Positions 56,486 to 64,000 of a DNA stretch of 64,000 nt are shown here, one piece after another. The stretch comes from Clostridia bacterium. GTDB taxonomy: Bacteria > Bacillota > Clostridia > Oscillospirales > CAG-382. The notes beneath the pieces were generated by a model, which saw only the letters and a program-made list of their open reading frames with translations, was not told where the DNA came from and did not search any database. How positions within the stretch are numbered: the stretch's first letter is position 1; every line of letters starts with the position of its first letter. The translations under genes were made by a program, and so were the position numbers. The stretch lies in contig JAFSNK010000008.1 in NCBI GenBank assembly GCA_017447445.1, positions 99,068 through 163,067 on the forward strand, read 5' to 3'.

Positions 56486-57166
56486 ATGATTAATTTCGAA
56501 AACGTTTCGATGGAGTACCGCAACGGTACCGCCGCCGTAAACAACGTTACGCTTAAAATAGAAGACGGCGAATTCGTCTTCCTTGTCGGGCATTCCGGCG
56601 CGGGCAAGACGACGCTTACCAAGCTGATGATATGCGAGGAGCGCGTTTCCTCCGGCAAGCTGGAAGTGAACGGATACCATCTTGAAAAAATACATTCCTG
56701 GAGCATCCCGAAGCTGCGCCGCACGATGGGCGTGGTTTTTCAGGATTTTAAGCTGTTCGATAAAATGACGGTCTACGAAAACGTCGCTTTCGCGATGCGC
56801 GTCGTCGGCGCGAAGCCCTCGCTCATACGCAAGCGCGTGCCGTTCTTCCTGGACGTAGTCGGGCTTTCGCACAAGGCGGATTCCTTCCCCACCGAGCTTT
56901 CGGGCGGGGAACAGCAGCGCGTGGCTTTCGCCCGGGCGCTGGTGAACAACCCGCACACCGTTATAGCCGACGAACCCACCGGCAACGTGGACGTAGACCT
57001 TACCGAAGACATTATGGAACTGCTTCTTAAGATCAACAAGCTCGGAAAAACCGTCATCGTCGTCACCCACGATATGAATATCGTAAACAGCTACAAAAAG
57101 CGCGTGGTGCGCATAGAGCAGGGCGAGATAGTTTCCGACAAGACGGGAGGCGACTTCGAGCAATGA
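56486..57166 (+). CDS. ftsE: Cell-division ATPase FtsE
   Basis: ATPase of the FtsEX complex, which couples ATP use in the cytoplasm to activation of peptidoglycan hydrolases outside. The 226-residue ABC protein has GHSGAGKTTLTKLM, LSGGEQQRVAFARAL, VIADEPTGNVD and the FtsE-type start MINFENVSMEYRNG. It overlaps ftsX by four bases. Confidence 0.95.
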   Translation: MINFENVSMEYRNGTAAVNNVTLKIEDGEFVFLVGHSGAGKTTLTKLMICEERVSSGKLEVNGYHLEKIHSWSIPKLRRTMGVVFQDFKLFDKMTVYENVAFAMRVVGAKPSLIRKRVPFFLDVVGLSHKADSFPTELSGGEQQRVAFARALVNNPHTVIADEPTGNVDVDLTEDIMELLLKINKLGKTVIVVTHDMNIVNSYKKRVVRIEQGEIVSDKTGGDFEQ

Positions 57167-58134
57167 TGAAACCGAGCACCTTCTTTTACAACATCGGGCA
57201 GGGGTTCAAGGGCATTTTCCGCAACAGCGTTATGACTATCGCCTCCGTACTCGTGCTCGTGGCGTGTATGATTTTGGTCGGGACCTTTTATATCGTCATC
57301 GACACCATCGACCGCAACTTCAAGGCGATCAACGACCTTAACGTTATAGAAGTAAAATTAAGCAAGGAATATTCCGACGACCAGGTCGAGCAGATCGGCA
57401 AAGCGCTGGAGGAGATCTGCAAAAGCTCGCCGATAATCGATTCGGCGCCGGTGTTCATTTCCGCCGACGAACACGGCGAAAGAATGAGAGATATGTTCGA
57501 AGATCCGGCGTGGATCGACGAAATACTTAAAAGCGGCAACCCGCTGCGCGCGAGTTACCGTCTGGAATTCCGCAATTTCTCGGATTTCGACGAGGTGACG
57601 CGCGTTCGCAACCGGATCGACTCCATCACGATAACCGACGCTTCCGGCGCGCAGATCGACGGCGTGGACACGAAGGACATTAAGGATTACATCGAGCTTT
57701 ACGGCACGGTAATGAGCGTTAAAAACACGCTCTACGTCGCCGGGATATGGCTGCTTGCGATATTGCTGATCATATCGCTGTTCGTTATTATGAACACGAT
57801 AAAGCTCGGCGTGTTCGCCCGCAGGAACGAAATAACCTTTATGCGTCTGTGCGGCGCGACGAAAGCCATGATAAGAATGCCCTTTATGGTGGAGGGGATA
57901 ATCATAGGCGTGTTCTCGGCGGCTCTTGCCTTCGGGATAGAATATTACCTTTTCAAGTATCTGCTTACCGACATAGTCCGTTCGGCAACGAGCAACGCTT
58001 CCGGCAGCGCCGATATCATATTGGGCGAGTTTTCGGAATACGCGCTCCCGCTGGGGATCGGTTTCCTTGCGATCGGGCTTTTCGCGGGGATAGTGTCTTC
58101 GGGTATTTCGCTTAAAAAATACCTTAAGGCGTGA
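57163..58134 (+). CDS. ftsX: Cell-division permease FtsX
   Basis: The 323-residue protein has the FtsX layout: one N-terminal helix (SVMTIASVLVLVACMILVG), an extracytoplasmic loop of about 110 residues that contacts hydrolase partners, then three helices around the signature FARRNEITFMRLCGATKAMIR. Its 3' end meets the M23 hydrolase gene after 23 bases. Confidence 0.96.
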   Translation: MMKPSTFFYNIGQGFKGIFRNSVMTIASVLVLVACMILVGTFYIVIDTIDRNFKAINDLNVIEVKLSKEYSDDQVEQIGKALEEICKSSPIIDSAPVFISADEHGERMRDMFEDPAWIDEILKSGNPLRASYRLEFRNFSDFDEVTRVRNRIDSITITDASGAQIDGVDTKDIKDYIELYGTVMSVKNTLYVAGIWLLAILLIISLFVIMNTIKLGVFARRNEITFMRLCGATKAMIRMPFMVEGIIIGVFSAALAFGIEYYLFKYLLTDIVRSATSNASGSADIILGEFSEYALPLGIGFLAIGLFAGIVSSGISLKKYLKA

Positions 58135-58157
58135 CGTTGGCGTTAGGAGGCGAGGAA

Positions 58158-59402
58158 ATGAAAAAGAATATACTGCGTTTGCTTTCCTTCCTGATATGCG
58201 CGGCGCTGATGCTTTCGGTTTCGGCGGCGTTTATGCCCGTGAAGCAGACGCGCGCGGAGGGGCGCACGATATTCCAGATAGAAAGCGAGCTTAAGGAATG
58301 CCAAAATATGCTGGCGGCGCTGAAAAGCGAGCTGGCGAGCATAAGCTCCGACATAGCGGAGCTGGAGCGCCAGTCCGGGCAGACCGACAAGCTTCTGGAA
58401 TCGTATCAGGCGGAGATAGAAGCGCTGCAGGCGGAATACGAAATAAATATCGCGATAAAAGAATCCTACGACCACAAGAAGGCGGACGTCGCGGCGCAGA
58501 TCGCCATGACGGAGGAGAACTACAACTACCACCGCGATATGTATAAAAACCTTATGCAGTTCATATACGAAAACAGCAGCGTGAACACCTTCGAGCTGCT
58601 GTTCACCTCGGACAGCATAGCGGATTATCTTTCCAAGCGCGACAATTTCAACGACATAATGGATTCCGCCGCGAACATTATGCGGCAGATAAAAAACAAC
58701 GTTTCCGACCTGGAAATACTGCAAGCCGACCTTACCGAAACGCAGCAGGTATATGAAAAATACCTTTCCGACCTCGCGAAGAGCGAGCTGGAGCTGCAAA
58801 GCAAGATAAAGCAGTACGAGACGATAGCGGAATCGCTGGGGCTGAACGCCGATGAGCTGCGCGAGAAATACTCCGGCAAGAACGCGAGCGTGGCGGAGCT
58901 TAAAGCCAGGATAAAGAAGCTGGAAGAGGAACGCAACGTGTTCTATTCCAAGGATTCGGTGTTTATGTGGCCGCTTAAACCCTACGTTTCCTACACGCTC
59001 ACGAGCTACTACGGCTACCGCGGCAATCCTTTCGGCGGAGCCGGGATCGAATGGCACAGCGGCATCGACCTCGCCTGCGCGGTCAATTCCGAAATAGTCG
59101 CCTCCCGCATGGGCACGGTCACCACGGCGGGCTGGAACGGCGGCTACGGCAACTGCGTGATAATCTACCACGGAAACGGCATATCCACCCTTTACGGGCA
59201 TATGAACAGGATCGCCGACGGGATAAAAGTCGGCGTGACGGTGCAGAAAGGGCAGGTCATCGGCTACGTCGGCACGACCGGACGTTCCACCGGATACCAT
59301 CTGCATTTCAGCGTGCTCAACACCAACGATCCGAACAACATGGGCGGATACGTTAATCCGGACAATTATCTGCCGGACGGCTATTATACAAAACGGAAAT
59401 AA
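58158..59402 (+). CDS. Secreted coiled-coil murein hydrolase activator, M23 peptidase domain
   Basis: The 414-residue protein starts MKKNILRLLSFLICAALM (signal peptide, cut near residue 30) after GGAGGCGAGG; an in-frame ATG at 58131 lies inside ftsX and lacks a signal peptide start. Residues about 40-270 form a long coiled coil (EnvC/PcsB-like). Residues about 290-410 are an M23/LytM domain with the zinc ligands in WHSGIDLAC and YHLHFSV, so it looks catalytically competent. Directly downstream of ftsEX, it is the expected partner that FtsX activates to cleave peptidoglycan. Confidence 0.93.
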   Translation: MKKNILRLLSFLICAALMLSVSAAFMPVKQTRAEGRTIFQIESELKECQNMLAALKSELASISSDIAELERQSGQTDKLLESYQAEIEALQAEYEINIAIKESYDHKKADVAAQIAMTEENYNYHRDMYKNLMQFIYENSSVNTFELLFTSDSIADYLSKRDNFNDIMDSAANIMRQIKNNVSDLEILQADLTETQQVYEKYLSDLAKSELELQSKIKQYETIAESLGLNADELREKYSGKNASVAELKARIKKLEEERNVFYSKDSVFMWPLKPYVSYTLTSYYGYRGNPFGGAGIEWHSGIDLACAVNSEIVASRMGTVTTAGWNGGYGNCVIIYHGNGISTLYGHMNRIADGIKVGVTVQKGQVIGYVGTTGRSTGYHLHFSVLNTNDPNNMGGYVNPDNYLPDGYYTKRK

Positions 59403-59417
59403 AGAAGAAATAAAGAT

Positions 59418-60662
59418 ATGTTCAAGAAAAGAGTTTCGATCTTCGCCTGCGCGGTCATTTCCCTGCTCTGCTGCGTCGTTACCTTCGTGGCGGTTTACGC
59501 GCGCTCTTCCGTGGAACGCGACCGCGCGATAAACTCCGTGCGCGAGCGGTTTTCACAAAGCGGCGAAGAACCGGCGGAAAATTCCGCCGGCGCGGAGGCG
59601 GATACCTCGCGGTACGACAAGCTTAAAAGCATAATCGACTACGCGGACGCTCATTATCTGTGGGACCTCGACAAGGACAAGATGTGGGAGGCGATCTATA
59701 CCGCGGCGCTTGCTTCGCAGGGGGATCCCTATACCTACTATATGACCGCGGACGAGAATATCTCCTACTGGTCGCCCTCCGGCGGGCTTGTGGGGATCGG
59801 CGTCCGGTATGCCGAGGATGATTCGGTCGACGGGATATTCGTTGCCGACGTAATGGAGCGCGGCGCGGCATACGCCGCAGGAATACGGCGCGGCGACGTG
59901 ATAATCGCCGTGGATTCGGTAAAGGCGAACGGAAGCAACAGGGACGAGCTTGTGGAAGCCGTGCGCGGCGAGCCCGGCTCGGAAGTTAAAATAACCGTCC
60001 TGCGCGAAGGCAAAGAGCTTCATTTCAAAGCCACGCGGGCGCCGCTGCCGGGCGACAGCACCTACAGCATCGCGCTCGACGCGCAGACCTGGCTTATATG
60101 CATAACCACCTTCAGCGAGGAAAACTCCGCCGAAGATATGATATCCGAAATAGAAACAGCGCGTTCGCTCGGCGCGAAGAAGCTGATATTCGACCTGCGC
60201 GGCAACCCCGGCGGTTCTTTGGACGAGGTGTTGGCGGCGCTGGATTACCTGCTTCCCGAAGGCGACATAGTAAGCTATAACGACCTTTCCGGTAAAAAGC
60301 AGGTGGAACGGTCCGACGCGGCGTTCCTCGATATGCCGATGGCGATAATCTGCGACGGCAGCACCGTCTCGGCGGCGGAGCTGTTCACCGCGGCGATGAA
60401 AGATTACAAAGCCGCCGTAATCGTGGGAGAAACCACCTTCGGCAAAGGGATAATGCAATACGTCCGGACGTTGAAGGACGGCAGCGCGATCTCGGTCACG
60501 ACGTCGTACTATTACCCTCCGTCCGGCGTGAACTACCACCAGAAGGGCGTGGAGCCGGATCACACGGTAAAAGAAACCCGCCCCCACGGGAAGGATTATT
60601 ATCTCGACCCGATAAACAACGACGACCAGGTGAAAAAAGCTTACGAGCTTTTGAACGGCTGA
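59418..60662 (+). CDS. S41-family C-terminal processing peptidase with PDZ domain
   Basis: The 414-residue protein has an N-terminal anchor (ISLLCCVVTFVAVYA), a PDZ domain (GIRRGDVIIAVDSVKANG) and a tail-specific protease domain with the catalytic serine in GSTVSAAELFTAAMKD and lysine in TTFGKGIMQYV. CtpA-type proteases degrade or process extracytoplasmic proteins, including cell-wall hydrolases. Placed 15 bases after the M23 gene, it may control that hydrolase. Confidence 0.93.
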   Translation: MFKKRVSIFACAVISLLCCVVTFVAVYARSSVERDRAINSVRERFSQSGEEPAENSAGAEADTSRYDKLKSIIDYADAHYLWDLDKDKMWEAIYTAALASQGDPYTYYMTADENISYWSPSGGLVGIGVRYAEDDSVDGIFVADVMERGAAYAAGIRRGDVIIAVDSVKANGSNRDELVEAVRGEPGSEVKITVLREGKELHFKATRAPLPGDSTYSIALDAQTWLICITTFSEENSAEDMISEIETARSLGAKKLIFDLRGNPGGSLDEVLAALDYLLPEGDIVSYNDLSGKKQVERSDAAFLDMPMAIICDGSTVSAAELFTAAMKDYKAAVIVGETTFGKGIMQYVRTLKDGSAISVTTSYYYPPSGVNYHQKGVEPDHTVKETRPHGKDYYLDPINNDDQVKKAYELLNG

Positions 60663-60710
60663 CGACCGAATAACAGAATAATAATAAACAAACATAAAAG
60701 AGGAGTTACC

Positions 60711-61184
60711 ATGGCAAAACAGATCATCGTTTCCCACGAGGGACTGAAAAAGCTTCAGCAGGAGCTTGAACATCTTAAAACCGTTAAACGCAAGGAAGTC
60801 GCGCAGGCGATCCAGAAGGCGCGCGCATACGGCGACCTTTCGGAGAACAGCGAATACGACGAGGCGAAGAACGAGCAGGCGGAGATAGAGGGCAAGATCG
60901 CCCATCTGGAAGCCACGCTTGAAAACGCGATAGTGCTTGACGACGGCGATTTGGGCACCGACAAAGTCAACGTCGGCAACAAAGTCACCGTTCACAATAT
61001 CGACGAGGGCGAGGAAACCGAATATAAAATAGTTTCCACCACCGAAGCCGACCCGATGCAGAACCTTATAAGCGACGAAAGCCCTCTGGGAAAAGCGCTT
61101 ATCGGGCAGCGCAAGGGCGACAGCATAAACGTCGAAGCGCCTATCGGCATAATCAGATATACCATTACCGACATTTCCAAATAA
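60711..61184 (+). CDS. greA: Transcription elongation factor GreA
   Basis: GreA rescues backtracked RNA polymerase by stimulating cleavage of the 3' RNA end. The 157-residue protein has the coiled coil with the acidic tip [17 protein letters not shown] and the C-terminal FKBP-like domain ([17 protein letters not shown]). AGAGGAG precedes the ATG. Confidence 0.97.
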   Translation: MAKQIIVSHEGLKKLQQELEHLKTVKRKEVAQAIQKARAYGDLSENSEYDEAKNEQAEIEGKIAHLEATLENAIVLDDGDLGTDKVNVGNKVTVHNIDEGEETEYKIVSTTEADPMQNLISDESPLGKALIGQRKGDSINVEAPIGIIRYTITDISK

Positions 61185-61199
61185 TAAAAGGATTTTAAT

Positions 61200-63176
61200 A
61201 TGAACGAAGAAATAAACGCAAACGCCGCGCAGGAAGAAGAACAGAGCACGAGCGACGTTCTGCAGATACGCCGCCGCAAGCTGGACGAACTGCGCGCCGC
61301 CGGAAAGGACCCGTACGCCGTTACTAAATACGGTGTCACCGCGTACGCGGGCGTTATAAAAGAAAAATTCGAGGAATACGAGAACAAAGAAGTTTCCATA
61401 GCCGGGCGGCTTATGAGCCGCCGCGATATGGGCAAGGCGAACTTTATAGACGTTTCCGACAGCACCGGAAGGATACAGGCGTACGTCCGCATAGACGACG
61501 TGGGCGAGGAATGCTTCGAGGACTACCGCAAATGGGATATCGGCGATATAATCGGGCTTGAAGGGTTCGTGTTCCGCACCCGCAGGGGCGAAATAAGCAT
61601 ACACGCACACAAGCTTACCCTGCTTTGCAAATCGCTGCTTCCCCTGCCGGAAAAATACCACGGGCTCACGAATACCGATCTGCGCTACAGACAGAGGTAC
61701 GTCGACCTTATTATGAACCCCGACGTGCGCGAGACGTTTTATAAGCGTTCGCGCATAATAAGCGAAACGCGCGCCTTTATGGAGAGCCGCGGGTTTTTGG
61801 AAGTCGAAACGCCGATGCTCCACAACGAAGCCGGCGGCGCGAACGCGCGCCCCTTCATAACCCACCACAATTCGCTTAACATCGATCTTTACCTCCGCAT
61901 CGCGCTGGAGCTTCACCTTAAGCGCCTTATCGTCGGCGGGTTCGACCGCGTGTACGAAATAGGCAGGGTTTTCCGCAACGAGGGTATGGACACCCGCCAC
62001 AACCCCGAATTCACGCTTCTGGAGCTTTATCAGGCGTATACCGATTACTACGGGATGATGGAGCTTATAGAAGACCTTATCCGCACCGTCTGCCGCAAGG
62101 TCATGGGCACGGAAAAGATCGTTTCCGGCGGCGTGGAGCTGGATTTCGGCAAGCCGTTCGAACGGATGACTATGCTTGAAGCGGTGAAAAAATACTCCGG
62201 CGTGGATTTTGCCGGGGTGGAAACGCTGGAGCAGGCGCGCGCGCTTGCGGACAAGCACGGGCTGCACTACGAACAGCGCCACGGAATAGGCGATATACTG
62301 AACCTGTTCTTCGACGAATACGCAGAAGACAAGCTGCAGCAGCCGACCTTTATTATGAACCATCCGACGGAGATATCGCCGCTTGCGAAGAAGATGCCGG
62401 AAGACCCGAGATACACCCAGCGGTTCGAGCTTTTCGTGCTCGGACGCGAGCTTGCAAACGCCTTTTCGGAACTTAACGATCCGATCGACCAGCGCGAACG
62501 CTTCGAGCATCAGGCGGCGCTTAAAGCCGCGGGAGACGAGGAAGCGAACGAGATAGACGAGGATTTCATCTGCGCGCTCGAATACGGTCTGCCGCCCACA
62601 GGCGGGCTCGGAATGGGTATGGACCGCCTTGTTATGCTGCTCACCGGCGAGGAGAACATCCGCGACGTGCTGCTGTTCCCGACTATGAAGTCCGTCAAGA
62701 CCGGATCGGAGGAAAAAGAAGGACAATCCGAGACATCCGAAAAGCCGGTCGAAGCGGCTCCCGTAATTGAGGGCGCGCCGATAATTTCAGCAGAAAAACC
62801 TGACTTCTCAAATGTTCAGATTGAGCCGTTGTTTGCTGATTTCGTCGATTTTGAAACCTTCTCGAAGAGCGATTTTCGCGCCGTGAAAGTTCTCGAATGT
62901 GAAGCAGTTCCGAAATCCAAGAAGCTCCTGAAGTTCACTCTCGACGACGGAACAGGCACGAATCGCACCATTTTAAGCGGTATTCACGCTTTCTACGAAC
63001 CTGAACAGCTTATCGGCAAGACTCTTATTGCAATAACAAATCTCCCGCCGAGAGCTATGATGGGTATCGAAAGCTGTGGCATGCTTCTTTCCGCCGTTCA
63101 CCACGTCGGCGAAGAAGAAAAACTTACACTTTTGCAGGTTGATCCCCATATTCCGGCAGGAGCAAAACTGTATTAA
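61200..63176 (+). CDS. lysS: Lysyl-tRNA synthetase (class II) fused to a C-terminal tRNA-binding OB domain
   Basis: Charges tRNA-Lys. The class II enzyme spans residues 1 to about 500: OB anticodon-binding domain, then motif 2 (RVFRNEGMDTRHNPEF) and motif 3 (GGLGMGMDRLVMLL), ending LFPTMKS where normal LysRS stops. About 45 residues of linker rich in Glu, Pro and Ala follow. A tRNA-binding domain of the MetRS C-terminal/EMAPII type comes next (about 545-658: FETFSKSDFRAVKVLE, PKSKKLLKF, PPRAMMGIESCGMLL), giving 658 residues in all. The DNA of linker and domain looks less GC-rich than the synthetase part. It follows greA by 15 bases. Confidence 0.95.
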   Translation: MNEEINANAAQEEEQSTSDVLQIRRRKLDELRAAGKDPYAVTKYGVTAYAGVIKEKFEEYENKEVSIAGRLMSRRDMGKANFIDVSDSTGRIQAYVRIDDVGEECFEDYRKWDIGDIIGLEGFVFRTRRGEISIHAHKLTLLCKSLLPLPEKYHGLTNTDLRYRQRYVDLIMNPDVRETFYKRSRIISETRAFMESRGFLEVETPMLHNEAGGANARPFITHHNSLNIDLYLRIALELHLKRLIVGGFDRVYEIGRVFRNEGMDTRHNPEFTLLELYQAYTDYYGMMELIEDLIRTVCRKVMGTEKIVSGGVELDFGKPFERMTMLEAVKKYSGVDFAGVETLEQARALADKHGLHYEQRHGIGDILNLFFDEYAEDKLQQPTFIMNHPTEISPLAKKMPEDPRYTQRFELFVLGRELANAFSELNDPIDQRERFEHQAALKAAGDEEANEIDEDFICALEYGLPPTGGLGMGMDRLVMLLTGEENIRDVLLFPTMKSVKTGSEEKEGQSETSEKPVEAAPVIEGAPIISAEKPDFSNVQIEPLFADFVDFETFSKSDFRAVKVLECEAVPKSKKLLKFTLDDGTGTNRTILSGIHAFYEPEQLIGKTLIAITNLPPRAMMGIESCGMLLSAVHHVGEEEKLTLLQVDPHIPAGAKLY

Positions 63177-63313
63177 AACACCGAAATTGTTGTATGGATG
63201 TCCTTCATAGTTTTTGGAGCCAAAATCGGCAACTTACAACAAACTTACAACAATCGTACAACAATCGATGTAACAGATTGTGCAGCCCCTGAAAAATCGC
63301 ATATTTTTGTAAC

Positions 63314-63352
63314 AAAGACCTTGAGAACGTAAGAATTCTCAGGGTCTTTTTT
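63314..63352 (+). terminator. Terminator after lysS
   Basis: AAAGACCTTGAGAA (63314-63327) pairs with TTCTCAGGGTCTTT (63336-63349) with one wobble, followed by more Ts. Confidence 0.85.
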
Positions 63353-63441
63353 ATTTTCAGAAATCCCTTACAAATCGCATACTACCGCTTTTGTATCAAA
63401 CTCAATATAATTGGTTTGAAATCGGAAAGGCGGAACGGGAT

Positions 63442-64000
63442 ATGAACAACAGCTTTGCATCGGTACATCCTGAATTGGTTTACGAGTGGTCGGATAAAAA
63501 CGCGCCTCTTACACCTGCTCAAATAACTTACGGTTCAAAGAAACTGTATTGGTGGAAAGGATCCTGCGGACACGAGTGGAAAGCCAGCGCAAGAAGTCGA
63601 TCATCCGGCGAAAAATGTCCTTATTGCGCAGGAATGAGAGTTCTCCCCGGCTATAACGATCTTGCGTCAAAGCGACCGGAGTTAGTAAAAGAATGGTCCT
63701 CCAAAAACAAGCTGAAGCCGATAGAAGTTCATTGGTCTTCTCACAAAAAGGCAATTTGGCGAGATAAGCTCGGTCACGAATGGGAAGCGGTAATAAAGAA
63801 CCGTGTCTATGGCAGCGGTTGTCCGTATTGCTCACATAATAAGATATTAGAAAGGTTTAATGACTTAGCGAGTGTTTGCCCGGAAGTTGCCGCCGAGTGG
63901 TCTGACCGTGATCTTCCGTTAACTCCAAACACGGTAACAGCGTTTTCAAACAAAAAGGTATGGTGGAAGTGCAAACTTGGTCACGAATGGAAAACGCTCA
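63442..64000 (+). CDS. Zinc-ribbon repeat protein (DUF4379-like), truncated by window edge
   Basis: The frame from ATG 63442 (MNNSFASVHPELVYEWSDKN) stays open for 186 codons to the right edge; AAAGGCGG lies upstream. It consists of tandem units of about 68-69 residues with the pattern EWS...N, WW, GHEW and CPYC: EW at residues 15, 84 and 152, GHEW near 43, 111 and 180, and CPYC at 59-62 and 127-130. Each unit should fold as a zinc ribbon. The second unit lacks the Cys before GHEW (RDKLGHEW), so its zinc site may be incomplete. Such repeats are often joined to nuclease or other DNA-acting domains, which would lie beyond this window. Base use is more AT-rich than the core genes. Confidence 0.85.
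   Translation, partial: MNNSFASVHPELVYEWSDKNAPLTPAQITYGSKKLYWWKGSCGHEWKASARSRSSGEKCPYCAGMRVLPGYNDLASKRPELVKEWSSKNKLKPIEVHWSSHKKAIWRDKLGHEWEAVIKNRVYGSGCPYCSHNKILERFNDLASVCPEVAAEWSDRDLPLTPNTVTAFSNKKVWWKCKLGHEWKTL

Noticed and set aside
59553..62726. Very long open frame (1057 codons) on the minus strand
   Set aside because: It is antisense to the S41 protease, greA and lysS, all with clear motifs and ribosome binding sites. High GC leaves long antisense frames open; no family motifs are seen in it.

Overview
The window comes from a fairly GC-rich, spore-forming member of the Clostridia (Firmicutes), probably an uncultured gut-type lineage. The evidence is a Firmicutes-order S10-spc-alpha ribosomal superoperon with a KOW-domain gene between map and infA, a ylxM-ffh-rpsP-khpA-rimM-trmD operon, the sporulation genes spoIVA and ylmC/ymxH, a type III glutamine synthetase, and strong AGGAGG ribosome binding sites with sigma-A promoters (TTGACA-17-TATAAT types). 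I cannot name a genus. No rRNA, tRNA, CRISPR array or intact insertion sequence was seen.

Layout. 1-4.6 kb (minus): ylxM-ffh-rpsP-khpA-rimM-trmD, followed by a polytopic membrane protein cut by the left edge. 4.6-6.8 kb (minus): a ClpC-like AAA+ ATPase whose second ATPase domain has lost key catalytic residues. 6.9-7.6 kb (plus): a membrane-anchored unknown, meeting the ribosomal operon at a two-way terminator. 7.7-23.3 kb (minus): rpsJ to rplQ, complete and including rpmJ and an infA that has no ordinary start codon. 23.7-31.1 kb (plus): phosphosugar mutase, GH38 alpha-mannosidase and a MacB-type ABC exporter. 31.4-33.1 kb (plus): Na/phosphate symporter with PhoU domain. 33.2-38.1 kb (minus): acyl-CoA synthetase, SGNH lipoprotein and DUF4855 surface protein in one tight operon. 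38.2-41.5 kb (plus): unknown, nnrD, lipoprotein, alr. 41.6-43.2 kb (minus): lipoprotein and pfkA. 43.3-45.1 kb (plus): spoIVA-ylmC. 45.3-50.1 kb (minus): a visibly more AT-rich block of exported proteins, including a 988-residue secreted protein with a clan-CD-like His/Cys dyad. 50.7-52.8 kb (plus): glutamine synthetase. 52.8-53.4 kb (minus): DUF1292 gene plus a structured RNA that may be 6S RNA. 53.5-54.3 kb: rsmE. 54.3-55.1 kb (minus): a Q/P-rich membrane protein. 55.4-63.2 kb (plus): PucR/CdaR-type regulator, ftsE-ftsX-M23 hydrolase-S41 protease, greA, and lysS fused to a tRNA-binding domain. 63.4-64 kb: a zinc-ribbon repeat protein cut by the right edge.

How the parts fit. Most of the window is core translation, protein targeting (ffh, secY) and cell-envelope biology. 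FtsE-FtsX, the coiled-coil M23 hydrolase and the S41 protease are contiguous and probably form one regulated peptidoglycan-hydrolysis unit. The less ordinary material is the degenerate Clp ATPase, the CUG/AUU-started infA, the structured RNA beside DUF1292, the AT-rich secreted-protein block at 45-50 kb, and the change in composition inside the 3' part of lysS that continues into the zinc-ribbon gene.
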